Source: Cyclobacteriaceae bacterium | Lineage (GTDB): Bacteria > Bacteroidota > Bacteroidia > Cytophagales > Cyclobacteriaceae | Assembly: GCA_003565295.1 (NCBI GenBank) | Contig: PXCO01000389.1 | Coordinates: 1 to 44,603, forward strand | Direction of reading: 5' to 3' | Length of the DNA: 44,603 nt | Shown here: piece by piece, positions 18,841 through 27,030 of the stretch | How the letters are laid out: every line of letters begins with the position of its first letter | Position numbering within the stretch: position 1 is the first letter of the stretch | Notes under the pieces: generated by a model | Database searches by the model: none | What the model was told of the DNA's origin: nothing | Seen by the model: the letters and a program-made list of their open reading frames with translations, nothing else | Program-made: the position numbers and the translations under genes

Positions 18841-18877
18841 AAGGATGCCTTTTCTGAAAAAAAAGAATGGCATCCTT
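18841..18877 (-). terminator. Rho-independent terminator of the NAD(P)-binding protein gene
   Basis: A 9-bp stem (AAGGATGCC / GGCATCCTT) with a 19-base A/T-rich loop lies 23 bases after the stop of the minus-strand gene at 18901. Read on the minus strand it is followed by a run of T. Confidence 0.75.
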
Positions 18878-18900
18878 AATTAAATTGGGCCAGGGATGAC

Positions 18901-19545
18901 TTATAAGGTTTCAAGTGCCCTAGCAATGCTATCTTCCCCCTCGGTAAGGTCAAAGGCCTTTCCAATGGTCGAATCATCGTCCACACAGGCCAATAAAACT
19001 GCTGCCACATCCTCCCTGGACACCTGTCCTCTTTCTAGTTGTTGCCCCACAGCGACCTTTCCCTTTCCAGGGTCATTGGTAAGCCCACCTGGCCGGACTA
19101 TCGTGTAATCCAAGCTGCTTTCCATCAAACACCTATCCGCGTAATGTTTGGCCACATAATATGGCTTTATCTTTTTGTTCCAGTTTTCCCTGTTGTTGGA
19201 TTGGAGCGCACTTACCATTAGGTACCTTTTAGTACCTACCTCCATGGCAGCTTCCATGGTTTTTACCGCTCCGTCCAGATCGACTAGCAAAGTTTTATCA
19301 GGGCCGGTTTTACCCCCAGAGCCAGCAGTGAACACCACGGCATCAAACCCTTTGATCAATTCGGCAAGTTCATTTACCGATCCTTCTAAATCCGTCAATT
19401 GCGCATTCACGCCATTGGCCTGAAATTCCTTTACCTGCTCCTCCTTCCGCACAGCAGCAGTAACCTCATGTTTTCCCTCTTTTTTAATTTTGTCGATAAA
19501 AATTTTACCGATCTGGCCATTGGCTCCAAATACGATGATTTTCAT
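18901..19545 (-). CDS. NAD(P)-binding atypical short-chain dehydrogenase (SDR_a5/YwnB-like)
   Basis: The 214-residue product begins with a Rossmann motif of the atypical SDR type (VFGANGQIGKIFI, residues 5-17). It has the SDR_a5 landmarks FDAVVFTAGSGGKTGPDKTLLVDLDGA, RYLMVSALQSNN, YYVAKHYADRCLMESSLDYTIVRPGGLTNDPG and REDVAAVLLACVDD. The active-site tyrosine and lysine may be in YYVAKHYAD. These proteins are usually annotated as NAD(P)H-binding or NmrA-like oxidoreductases of unknown substrate. It is divergently oriented from glsA, with a 75-base gap, and ends at a hairpin terminator. Confidence 0.88.
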   Translation of the reverse strand: MKIIVFGANGQIGKIFIDKIKKEGKHEVTAAVRKEEQVKEFQANGVNAQLTDLEGSVNELAELIKGFDAVVFTAGSGGKTGPDKTLLVDLDGAVKTMEAAMEVGTKRYLMVSALQSNNRENWNKKIKPYYVAKHYADRCLMESSLDYTIVRPGGLTNDPGKGKVAVGQQLERGQVSREDVAAVLLACVDDDSTIGKAFDLTEGEDSIARALETL

Positions 19546-19620
19546 GTTTTCTCTTTATTTTTTGTTATTGGATTACTTTTTGTGCTTGGAGCTATTTCAT
19601 AAACAAGATTCGCTCCAAAA

Positions 19621-20535
19621 ATGGATTATCAAGCATTGGTAGAAGAAGTATATGATGAAGTCAAACATCAAGATCTCAAAGGCAAGGTTGCAGATTATAT
19701 CCCGGAACTTGCAAAGGTGGATGGGGCAAAATTTGGGATCGCACTGGTAGATTTGGACGGGAAGGTTTATGGGGTTGGAGATTACCAAGAACCTTTTTCT
19801 ATACAGAGTGTATCCAAAGTACTTACCCTTACCATGGTCTTTCATGTATTTAAGAGTAAATTATGGTCAAGGGTCAACGTGGAGCCCAGTGGCAATCCCT
19901 TTAATTCCATCGCCCAGTTGGAATATGAAAAAGGGATACCCAGAAACCCTTTCATCAATGCCGGGGCGTTGGTCATTACTGATGCCCTGATAAGTAAATA
20001 CAAGGATCCCATCAATCAAATCATCGAATATGTGGACATGCTGGCCGGAGCCCATTGTGTACGCATCAATCCTGAGGTAAAAGCTTCAGAATTGGGTCAT
20101 TCGGATCGGAATACGGCCATGGCCTACTTTTTAAAGGCATACAAGAACTTCGAGAATCCCGTGGATGAGGTAATGGAAACCTATGTTTCCCAGTGTGCCA
20201 TTGAAATGTCCTGTGAAGAACTAGCGAAAACCTTTTCCTTTTTGGCCAATAATGGCTATTCAGTTTTTGCGAAAAAACAAATACTTACCGAAACACATGC
20301 CAAAAGGGTGAATGCGCTTATGTTGACCTGTGGTTTTTATGATGAGTCGGGGGAGTTTGCCTTTCGCGTGGGAATGCCGGGTAAAAGTGGCGTTGGGGGC
20401 GGGATTGGAGCTATCATGCCCGGGAAATTCAGCGTAGGAGTATGGAGCCCGGAATTAAACGAAAAGGGAAACCCCGTAAGAGCAATTAAAGCCCTTGAAT
20501 TGTTGACCGATAAATTGAAGTTTTCACTTTTTTAG
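19621..20535 (+). CDS. glsA: Glutaminase
   Basis: The 304-residue serine-dependent beta-lactamase-like enzyme hydrolyses glutamine to glutamate and ammonia in the cytoplasm. The catalytic S-x-x-K is at S63-K66 (FSIQSVSK). Family hallmarks are VEPSGNPFNSIAQLE, NPFINAGALVITD, HSDRNTAMAYFLK and, near the end, VGMPGKSGVGGGIGAIMPG. The length equals the usual 300-310 residues. The start codon at 19621 is an ATG. It has no partner gene: the next gene begins 125 bases later and belongs to a different system. Confidence 0.97.
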   Translation: MDYQALVEEVYDEVKHQDLKGKVADYIPELAKVDGAKFGIALVDLDGKVYGVGDYQEPFSIQSVSKVLTLTMVFHVFKSKLWSRVNVEPSGNPFNSIAQLEYEKGIPRNPFINAGALVITDALISKYKDPINQIIEYVDMLAGAHCVRINPEVKASELGHSDRNTAMAYFLKAYKNFENPVDEVMETYVSQCAIEMSCEELAKTFSFLANNGYSVFAKKQILTETHAKRVNALMLTCGFYDESGEFAFRVGMPGKSGVGGGIGAIMPGKFSVGVWSPELNEKGNPVRAIKALELLTDKLKFSLF

Positions 20536-20540
20536 GCAGT

Positions 20541-20562
20541 AGGGAAAAGAACCCTTTTTTTT
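20541..20562 (+). terminator. Weak hairpin plus T-run after glsA
   Basis: A 4-bp stem (AGGG / CCCT) with loop AAAAGAA is followed at once by seven T. It sits five bases after the glsA stop. The stem is short, so the call is tentative. Confidence 0.35.
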
Positions 20563-20660
20563 ACTACCATTGGACATATTCTTTTTCCCCGGATTCAGTT
20601 TGGGTTGGTTTTGGCTTATTTTTTTCATACCTTAAAAGTGTTTAATCCAAGGCCAAGACA

Positions 20661-21116
20661 ATGAAAATCAACGTTAACGGAAAATCCCATACCATAAAGG
20701 TCAGTGCAAATCCAACATTATTAGAGGTGCTAAGAGAGCAACTTGAGCTTACCGGGACAAAATACGGATGTGGAGAAGCGGCTTGCGGAGCCTGTAAGGT
20801 GATGCTGGATGGTACACCTGTTCCTGCTTGTATAACCCCAGCGGTGAGTGCCCAAGGAAAAGAAATCACGACCATAGAAGGTCTGGAAAAGGACGGCAAA
20901 TTGCACCCCGTTCAGGAGGCTTTTCTGGAAGAGGATGTTTTTCAATGCGCCTATTGTGCCTCGGGGATGATAGTTTCTGCGGTGGCCTTGCTGGAAAGAA
21001 ATGCGAACCCATCCCGGGATCAAATTATTGAGGCGATGAACGGTAACATCTGTAGATGCTGTACCTATCCCCAAATTATGGAGGCCATCGATAAAGCTAA
21101 ATCAAGGAAAGCATGA
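20661..21116 (+). CDS. 2Fe-2S small subunit of an isoquinoline 1-oxidoreductase-like molybdenum hydroxylase
   Basis: The 151-residue protein has a plant-type 2Fe-2S domain (YGCGEAACGACKVMLDGTPVPAC) and then the helical second cluster domain (FQCAYCASGMI and NICRCCTYPQI). The last motif is CRCC where most relatives read CRCG. This is the IorA/CoxS-like electron-transfer subunit of xanthine-oxidase-family enzymes. Its partner is the large subunit at 21341. The two would normally overlap or touch, but here a repeat element of 224 bases separates them. The TGA stop lies in the first ATGAAA of that element. The location is probably periplasmic by co-export with the Tat-bearing partner. Confidence 0.93.
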   Translation: MKINVNGKSHTIKVSANPTLLEVLREQLELTGTKYGCGEAACGACKVMLDGTPVPACITPAVSAQGKEITTIEGLEKDGKLHPVQEAFLEEDVFQCAYCASGMIVSAVALLERNANPSRDQIIEAMNGNICRCCTYPQIMEAIDKAKSRKA

Positions 21117-21229
21117 AATAGAGCATGAACCAAGCGACACACGGAGGATGCCCCCTGATAGCTATCCGGGCAATGCGAGATTCCTCCAGATAGTCATCGG
21201 GATGACCATTAAAAGACAATTATAAACAT
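21113..21229 (+). repeat. Mosaic intergenic repeat, unit A1
   Basis: This 117-bp unit begins ATGAAATAGAGCATGA and ends CAATTATAAACAT, directly before the next unit. It contains GCGACACACGG, GCGAGATTCC and GATGACCATTAAAAG, which recur in the unit at 44399-44486 (minus strand). Its first bases include the TGA stop of the 2Fe-2S subunit gene. Confidence 0.8.
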
Positions 21230-21340
21230 ATGAAATCGAGCCTGTCCTGACGGCAGTCAGGGCATGACGAGCACGTCACACACTGGGATGATTATAATAG
21301 AGAGATTCCATATGTCCTATAAAAAGCAAAATATAATCAT
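21230..21340 (+). repeat. Mosaic intergenic repeat, unit A2
   Basis: This 111-bp unit begins ATGAAATCGAGCCTGTCC and ends TATAATCAT immediately before the ATGAAA start of the large subunit gene. It carries two small hairpins (CCTGAC-GGCA-GTCAGG at 21246-21261 and TGACG-AGCA-CGTCA at 21265-21278). It is nearly identical to unit B (42293-42428), except that B has an additional insert before the tail. Confidence 0.88.
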
Positions 21341-23470
21341 ATGAAAAAACAGCTTGATGAAAATCCTATATTTCCCGAACAGTATGAACTGTTTGAGAAA
21401 AAGTTAGCAGGCGGCCCCATTACACGCCGAAGTTTTTTTAAGAGAATGGGGGCAGGGATTGCATCCTATATCGTCGTTTCTGATTTATTGGCAGGCCCTT
21501 TTGCTGAAAGTTTTTCCGAAGGGGAGGATGAAGACACCATTGCAGCTTGGATTCATGTCAATGAAGCAGGGAAGATTACCTGCTACACAGGAAAAGTAGA
21601 AGTGGGGCAGAATATTAGGACCTCCTTGGCTCAAGTAGTGGCAGAAGAATTATTTGTCCAGGTGGAGGACATCCATTTTATTATGGGCGACACCCTGCTG
21701 ACACCCTATGATAGGGGCACTTTTGGAAGCCTTACCACGCCCCAGATGGCACCTAAATTGCGTAAAGCCGCGGCCTCTGTGCGGGAACTGTTAATAGCCA
21801 CTGCTGCCAAGGAATGGAATATCGGTTCCACGAGTTTACAAATGGAGCAAGGAATTGTCTTTCATCCTACCAATGGGGAGAAATTGAGTTATGCACAGCT
21901 TGCCAATGGCAAGAAATTGGCGCAAAGGGTAAACAAGGAAGTGCACGTGGTACCTGTGGAGGAGTGGAAAATTGCGGGAACCTCCGTCCCCAAGGTAAAC
22001 GGTAAAAGCTATATCACCGGGAGACACGTATATGTTTCGGACCTTGTACTGCCTGACATGCAGTATGGGAAGGTATTGCGCCCCCCTTATCTTAACGCAA
22101 AACTAAAAACTTTGGACACCTCTGAGGCTGAAAAGGTAAAAGGTGTGAAAGTGGTTCAGGAAGGCGATTTTGTAGGGGTTACAGCACCGGATTCTACCAC
22201 GGCAAAAATGGCCCTTGCCATGATCAGTGCTGAGTGGGAACGTAAGCAACAACCCTCCCGGAAACAGCTATTTTCCCATTTAAAGGAAAACGCTAACAAC
22301 CAACCTGATAAAAAACCCAATGTAGAGGAGGCATTTGCCAAAGGAGCAAAGAAGGTCACTTCATCTTTCCACGTGGATTATATTGCTCACAGTCCGCTGG
22401 AGCCTAGGGCCGGGGTGGCAGAGTGGAACAAGGGTGAGCTCAATGTATGGACTGGCACTCAAAGGCCCTTTGGGGTGCAGGAGGAATTGGAAAGAGAATT
22501 TGGAATAGCAAAGGAAAAGATCAGGGTGAGAATGCCGGATACCGGCTCTGGATATGGCGGAAAACATACCGGTGAGGCAGGGGTTGAAGCTGCCAAACTA
22601 GCCAGGGCCATTGGCAAACCTGTGAAAGTAAACTGGACCCGCGAAGAAGAGTTTATGTGGGCCTATTGTAGGCCAGCAGGCCTGATTGAGGTAAGAGGGG
22701 CTGTGGATAATAATGGAAAACTTGTGGCTTGGGAAATGTTCAACTACAACAGTGGGGGGGCAGGCCTTGAATCCCCCTATGATGTCCCAGCCAAGCACCA
22801 GCAATTTATTTCTTCCGACACCCCACTAAGGCAGGGTTCTTATAGGGCTTTGGCTTCTACTGCCAATGTGTTTGCCATTGAGTCGGTCATGAACGATTTG
22901 GCTTTGGAACAAGGGAAAGATCCCATGAAATTCAGGATGGAACATCTTTCGGACGAGCGGCTCAAAAGGGTATTGAAAGAAACTGCATCTAAATTTGGCT
23001 GGGAAGAGGAAAAGCGGCCCAATAGGGGATTTGGGTTGGCATGTGGCTTTGTGAAGGGTGGCTATGTGGCAACCTGCGCCGAGGTGCATGTAGATCCGGA
23101 TACCAAGGAATTAAAAGTATTGAGGTTGGTGACAGGGTTTGAGTGCGGTGCTATCATCAATCCCCGGCATTTGAAAAGCCAAGTACTAGGATGTGTCTTG
23201 CAGGGACTGGGGGGTGCGCTTTTTGAGGCCATTGATTTTGATAATGGGCAAATCCTTAATCCTGCCTTTTCTTCCTATAGGGTTCCTAGGTTCAAGGATA
23301 TCCCGGAAACGGAAGTGTTACTGGTAAATCGCCCAGATTTACCTCCTGCAGGGGCAGGAGAAGCCCCAATCATCGGAGTGGCCCCTGCCATCAGAAATGC
23401 CATTCAGGATGTTACCGGAGAGAGAATCAACAGCCTTCCTTTGGTCCCTTCCGGCAAGATCATGACCTAA
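21341..23470 (+). CDS. Molybdopterin-binding large subunit, isoquinoline 1-oxidoreductase-like (xanthine dehydrogenase family)
   Basis: The 709-residue protein carries a twin-arginine export signal (TRRSFFKRMGAGIASYIVVSDLLA, about residues 28-51), so the enzyme probably acts in the periplasm. The molybdopterin domains follow, with the core motifs MPDTGSGYGGKHTGEAGVEAA and, near the end, GAGEAPIIGVAPAIRNAI, where the Glu of GAGE is the expected catalytic base. The family hydroxylates N-heterocycles or oxidises aldehydes with water as oxygen source. The partner is the 2Fe-2S protein encoded upstream. No dedicated cytochrome or XdhC-type cofactor gene is visible, so the electron acceptor and substrate are unknown. 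Its start codon is the ATGAAA that ends repeat unit A2. Confidence 0.92.
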   Translation: MKKQLDENPIFPEQYELFEKKLAGGPITRRSFFKRMGAGIASYIVVSDLLAGPFAESFSEGEDEDTIAAWIHVNEAGKITCYTGKVEVGQNIRTSLAQVVAEELFVQVEDIHFIMGDTLLTPYDRGTFGSLTTPQMAPKLRKAAASVRELLIATAAKEWNIGSTSLQMEQGIVFHPTNGEKLSYAQLANGKKLAQRVNKEVHVVPVEEWKIAGTSVPKVNGKSYITGRHVYVSDLVLPDMQYGKVLRPPYLNAKLKTLDTSEAEKVKGVKVVQEGDFVGVTAPDSTTAKMALAMISAEWERKQQPSRKQLFSHLKENANNQPDKKPNVEEAFAKGAKKVTSSFHVDYIAHSPLEPRAGVAEWNKGELNVWTGTQRPFGVQEELEREFGIAKEKIRVRMPDTGSGYGGKHTGEAGVEAAKLARAIGKPVKVNWTREEEFMWAYCRPAGLIEVRGAVDNNGKLVAWEMFNYNSGGAGLESPYDVPAKHQQFISSDTPLRQGSYRALASTANVFAIESVMNDLALEQGKDPMKFRMEHLSDERLKRVLKETASKFGWEEEKRPNRGFGLACGFVKGGYVATCAEVHVDPDTKELKVLRLVTGFECGAIINPRHLKSQVLGCVLQGLGGALFEAIDFDNGQILNPAFSSYRVPRFKDIPETEVLLVNRPDLPPAGAGEAPIIGVAPAIRNAIQDVTGERINSLPLVPSGKIMT

Positions 23471-23526
23471 ACCCATTAAGGAGGAGTGATTTTTGACTTG
23501 CTCTATTCAGACCTAAAACCCCTACC

Positions 23527-23700
23527 ATGCCCAAGCAACCCCATTCATCTATCAGAAAAAATGCTTTTACAAGCAATGGCCGAAGGATCTTCCTAAAGCA
23601 GTTTGGGTTGGGGATGGGCACCTTCGTACTTTATGGTGACCTTATTGCTTTACCTGTTGACCAAAGGAAAAATGAGGATGAAGATGCCATTGCTTCTTAA
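23527..23700 (+). pseudogene. Truncated Tat-signal remnant of a second molybdenum hydroxylase large subunit
   Basis: The open frame encodes 57 residues. It has a perfect Tat core (GRRIFLKQFGLGMG), then YGDLIALPVDQRKNEDEDAIAS and a stop. The neighbouring large subunit reads TRRSFFKRMGAGIAS, then SDLLAGPF and EGEDEDTIAAW, so the remnant aligns with its export signal and the acidic start of the mature protein and then ends. Bases after the stop do not continue the homology. It is best read as what is left of a duplicated gene after an internal deletion, though a genuine short Tat-targeted peptide cannot be excluded. It starts 57 bases after the intact gene. Confidence 0.65.
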
Positions 23701-23795
23701 TGTGTTATTGATCAGTAATGAGCATACATTAAGTTTTTCCCTAACTTTTGTACAAAAGACTTCGTAAATTAAAGGGTTCAACCGATGATTAGGTC

Positions 23796-24101
23796 ATGAA
23801 ACCCTTCCCGATGAAACAATTCTCTTATTTACTGCTTGGCCTATGTATGGTGCTGGCAATGGCCTGTTCCAATGATGATGATCCGGATGATCTCATGAAG
23901 GCAAGAGAGGTGGCATGGAATAGCCTGGATGAGGAGACTAGGGCAACGGTAACCACTGATTGGCGAGGTGCTCGTGTTGATGTAAATGAGGAAACTTATT
24001 TGGTGGTCTTTAATACCACGGAAGATCCACTTCTCGGTCCTGTGGGGGTTTTTGTGAATAGAACCAGCTTCCAGATAGAGGGATATTCTCCCAGGTTCTG
24101 A
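23796..24101 (+). CDS. Small predicted lipoprotein, function unknown
   Basis: The 101-residue frame starts at 23796; a second ATG at 23811 would give 96 residues beginning MKQFSYLLL. The signal ends in lipobox LAMAC, followed by SNDDDPDD, an acidic stretch typical of exported Bacteroidota lipoproteins. The mature part is about 78 residues with a short strand-rich segment (EETYLVVFNTTEDPLLGPVGVFVNRTSFQIEGYSPRF). I do not recognise a family. It stands alone between the oxidoreductase locus and a broken small gene. Confidence 0.65.
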   Translation: MKPFPMKQFSYLLLGLCMVLAMACSNDDDPDDLMKAREVAWNSLDEETRATVTTDWRGARVDVNEETYLVVFNTTEDPLLGPVGVFVNRTSFQIEGYSPRF

Positions 24102-24420
24102 GCCTCGCCTTAAATTGGAACCCGGGTTCAATTGATAGGTCCTCAAAGACAACGATAGTGGTCAACCCCTATTGGCTCAAATTGTCGAAGCGTCAGCTCT
24201 GTGGTGAAGCAGAATCAGCATTTAATCACCACCATAGAAGTAGTTGGTCCCCGCCATGCTTTCTAAAAACCTGAATCAAGGATTAAACCGCAACTATTCC
24301 CCATATTAGTAAACCTAACTCAGGTTTGAAGGATTTTAATACCCTTTTTAGAAACGGTTTTCTTGTGTCTACCGAACAATTTTCATGAAATGAAAGTAAA
24401 TTTTATACCCCTTTGAAATC
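24102..24420. other. Intergenic region with one hairpin
   Basis: No gene is supported in these 319 bases. A 7-bp inverted repeat (GTGGTGA at 24201-24207 and TCACCAC at 24226-24232, loop of 18) and a 6-bp one (AAACCT/AGGTTT, 24311-24327) are present. Neither is followed by a T-run long enough to call a terminator. Confidence 0.5.
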
Positions 24421-24721
24421 ATGAAAAAGTTTTTGTTTCTCATTTTATCATTTGGAGTGGCCGGAAATCTTTTGGCCCATGATCTTGTCCATTTAAGTGG
24501 GGTAGTGGAAAAGCCCATAGCCAATCAGGCTATAGGGGAATCATACAAAAACCCAGGAAGCATTAATAAGTTTTAGGAACAATTTATTGGAGAGGAAGAA
24601 AGAAGGGGCGAATGTGAAGAAGGAGTTAGACCATGTGGAGCAGATCCTTCAACGAAAATCCTATCAAATTATGCCGCTTTCTAAAAATAATGTTCAATAC
24701 GAAAGTCCCTCATCGTATTGA
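24421..24721 (+). pseudogene. Frameshifted gene for a small secreted protein
   Basis: The first frame (ATG at 24421) encodes a signal peptide (MKKFLFLILSFGVAGNLLA) and ends at a TAG at 24574 after 51 residues. The +1 frame opens at the same place and continues with helical, coding-looking sequence (RNNLLERKKEGANVKKELD, then HVEQILQRKSYQIMPLSK) to a TGA at 24719-24721. If the run of four T at 24571-24574 were three T, one frame of about 99 residues would result. This could be a disabling mutation, a sequencing error in a homopolymer, or a slippage site. No known family is recognised. Confidence 0.6.
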
Positions 24722-24856
24722 AACAGGGCATAATCATCTCCTTACATATATTCTGGAAAATCCTCTTTTTGTTGGGACATGGTTGCTTTAGAAAGGAGTG
24801 CAATAATTGGTTTTTTCCTATTTAGGATGAAATTTCCCGAGGTACTCTTCAGATTT

Positions 24857-26995
24857 TTAATTCATCACCAATTCATCTACCATGAGCCAAGCCTTTCCAC
24901 CTGCACCTCCATGCCAACTGGGCATTGAAGGAACCGGTTTGGCAACCAAGCGTAAGTCTTTGACCCCTTGAGCCGAAAAAGGAATTTCTAATTGTTTGAG
25001 CAAGGCTTTATCGTCCTTTTGGGGTAGGGGAGGTTTATAGGTTTTGACCAAATTCCATTTGTCTCCTCCTTCCTTGGTGAAAATCTCCACCTCCTGCGGT
25101 GGAAAAAACCTGGCACCCAGATTAAACCATATGGACAAGGCCATCGCATTAATGTCGGTAGGTTCATCAAAGCTCAGTTCTACATCCAGGGGATGGTTCA
25201 TAAACCCCAGCCAATTGAGGTTCCAAACATCTGGGATTGCTTTTTTTCGATCGAATAAGCTATTTACCCCGTCCCCTTTATGTCTGTCTGCTGGAGGGAA
25301 ATTTAACACAAATTGAGAAGGACTAATTTTAGATTGTATAAATTCCGCAGTGCTGGTTTCACTCCCTGTCCACCCCTGGGCAAAGGCCCTCGTCTTCAGG
25401 GTTAGATTTTCGGAAATGGTCAACGGCCCTTCATAACGTTCATAATTACTGCTGTCCGGTTCCGTGCCGTCAAGTGTATAGAAGAGACTGGTGCCTTGAA
25501 TGGGGTGCTGAATGCTCACTTGAATTTCGTCCTCAAAAAAGGCCTTGTCAAACTTGATTACCGGCGGGTTTAACTGATACACAGTACCATCATCTCTGTA
25601 GCCGAGTTCTATGTTGGTGTCTTTTAATGAGCCCTGTATTTCAGTAATTTGATCAGGGGTTAATCCGGTATTCCACAAATACAGTTGTTTTAGGGAAGAC
25701 ATGTTTTTCAGATATTCAAGTCCTTCCCCAGTGAGTGGGTTTCCGGAGAGGCTGAGCAGAGAAAGATTATCCAGGGATTGAAGATGGCTCAGGCCTTCTC
25801 CCTTTATTTCCGCAAAATTCAGGTACAGTCGTTCCAGGTTGGGAAATTGAGAGATTATTTCCAGGTCCTCATCCTTTATTGGCAAATTGTTCAGGTTGAG
25901 GGATACAGTTTGCTCTTGTACATCCTTGAGTTCACGAAGAGAGTTTGAGTCAAACACTGCCCTTCCGAAGTAACTGACAGAAAGAGCAGGTGAGTTCATG
26001 CCCAGGGCCTGAACTTTTCTATAAAAATTATTGAGGTTTTCCACGGTGGAAGCATTGGCTCTGGGGAAATCATAAGATTTGGGCTTGGAGGTAAACCTTT
26101 GTACGGCCAGTTGATAGATAAGTGCCGTGTCTGGAAAAGCCATGACCTTCTGGTCAAATACCGCCCCATCCCTTATCCACGCGGTCAAAATGTCCTTTTC
26201 TTCATCGCTTAGCTGGGGCTTGCCTTTGGGGGGCATATGATCATCGTCTTCAAGGGGTAAATGTATCCTTTGGAAGATGAGACTTTCCTCCTCGTCACCG
26301 GGTATAAGAGCCGGTCCCGACTCCCCTCCAGTCGTAATGAACTCAGGTCTGTCCAGCCTTAACTCCCCTTTTTGCTTGGAAGCCTTATGGCAGGAGACAC
26401 ATTTCTTTTCCAGGATGGGATATACCAGGTGCTCAAAGATTTCTGCCTCCTCCAGGCTTACCTGGACTTCCCTTTGTCCAACGAGCGGTGCGGTCAGAAA
26501 ATCTTCCCCATGCGTGATGGAAGCCCCTAAATGACCGGATACAAGCAGCGAAAGGGCTATCAGGCCCATTCCGGCTTTTTGAATTTTAGGATTAATCTTT
26601 TCCAAATAGGCATAGAGCAGGGACGCCACCCAAAAAACGATGAGCCCCGTCCATTTGTGCCATTGCAGCGCTTCCCTTTCATACCCCCCCTCATGGGAAA
26701 GGAGTAAACCCGCGATCACGGTAAATGCCGCTAACAAGCAGCCCAGGAGTAAGAGGCTTGTGCCGTAATGATGGCTGTCCAATGGATCCTTCATTATCCG
26801 GGGGAAGGCCAAAATCACTACGGCTAGAAGCAATACCACTATAGGAAAATGCAGGAGTAAGGGGTGCATCCGGCCAAAGACATGAAGCCAGTCGGGTATG
26901 GCCAGACGGCTTTCAGCCACCACCAAGACCAAAACGAACATATGGGTGGCGAACAAGAGCTGGCCAAGGCCAGCCTTTAACTTTTCTGATAGCAT
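24857..26995 (-). CDS. DUF2231-like membrane protein with cytochrome c motif, LRRs and C-terminal sugar-enzyme-type domain
   Basis: The 712-residue protein is modular. Residues 1-155 hold four or five transmembrane helices of the DUF2231 type (GRMHPLLLHFPIVVLLLAVV). A Planctomycete-type cytochrome c domain has CVSCH at 199-203 and MPPKGKPQLSDEEKDILTAWI. Leucine-rich repeats occupy about 350-460 (LSLNLNNLPIKDEDLEIISQ, then LSLLSLSGNPLTGEGLEYL). A chitobiase/FN3-associated segment follows at about 480-545 (FYTLDGTEPDSSNYERYEGPL), and then a carbohydrate-binding-like C-terminus. It is the last gene of a three-gene operon. It probably transfers electrons at the membrane, but the biochemical role is unknown. 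Confidence 0.85.
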   Translation of the reverse strand: MLSEKLKAGLGQLLFATHMFVLVLVVAESRLAIPDWLHVFGRMHPLLLHFPIVVLLLAVVILAFPRIMKDPLDSHHYGTSLLLLGCLLAAFTVIAGLLLSHEGGYEREALQWHKWTGLIVFWVASLLYAYLEKINPKIQKAGMGLIALSLLVSGHLGASITHGEDFLTAPLVGQREVQVSLEEAEIFEHLVYPILEKKCVSCHKASKQKGELRLDRPEFITTGGESGPALIPGDEEESLIFQRIHLPLEDDDHMPPKGKPQLSDEEKDILTAWIRDGAVFDQKVMAFPDTALIYQLAVQRFTSKPKSYDFPRANASTVENLNNFYRKVQALGMNSPALSVSYFGRAVFDSNSLRELKDVQEQTVSLNLNNLPIKDEDLEIISQFPNLERLYLNFAEIKGEGLSHLQSLDNLSLLSLSGNPLTGEGLEYLKNMSSLKQLYLWNTGLTPDQITEIQGSLKDTNIELGYRDDGTVYQLNPPVIKFDKAFFEDEIQVSIQHPIQGTSLFYTLDGTEPDSSNYERYEGPLTISENLTLKTRAFAQGWTGSETSTAEFIQSKISPSQFVLNFPPADRHKGDGVNSLFDRKKAIPDVWNLNWLGFMNHPLDVELSFDEPTDINAMALSIWFNLGARFFPPQEVEIFTKEGGDKWNLVKTYKPPLPQKDDKALLKQLEIPFSAQGVKDLRLVAKPVPSMPSWHGGAGGKAWLMVDELVMN

Positions 26996-27030
26996 ACGGT
27001 TAATATTGGGGACTAAGCTAATGTAAATTT

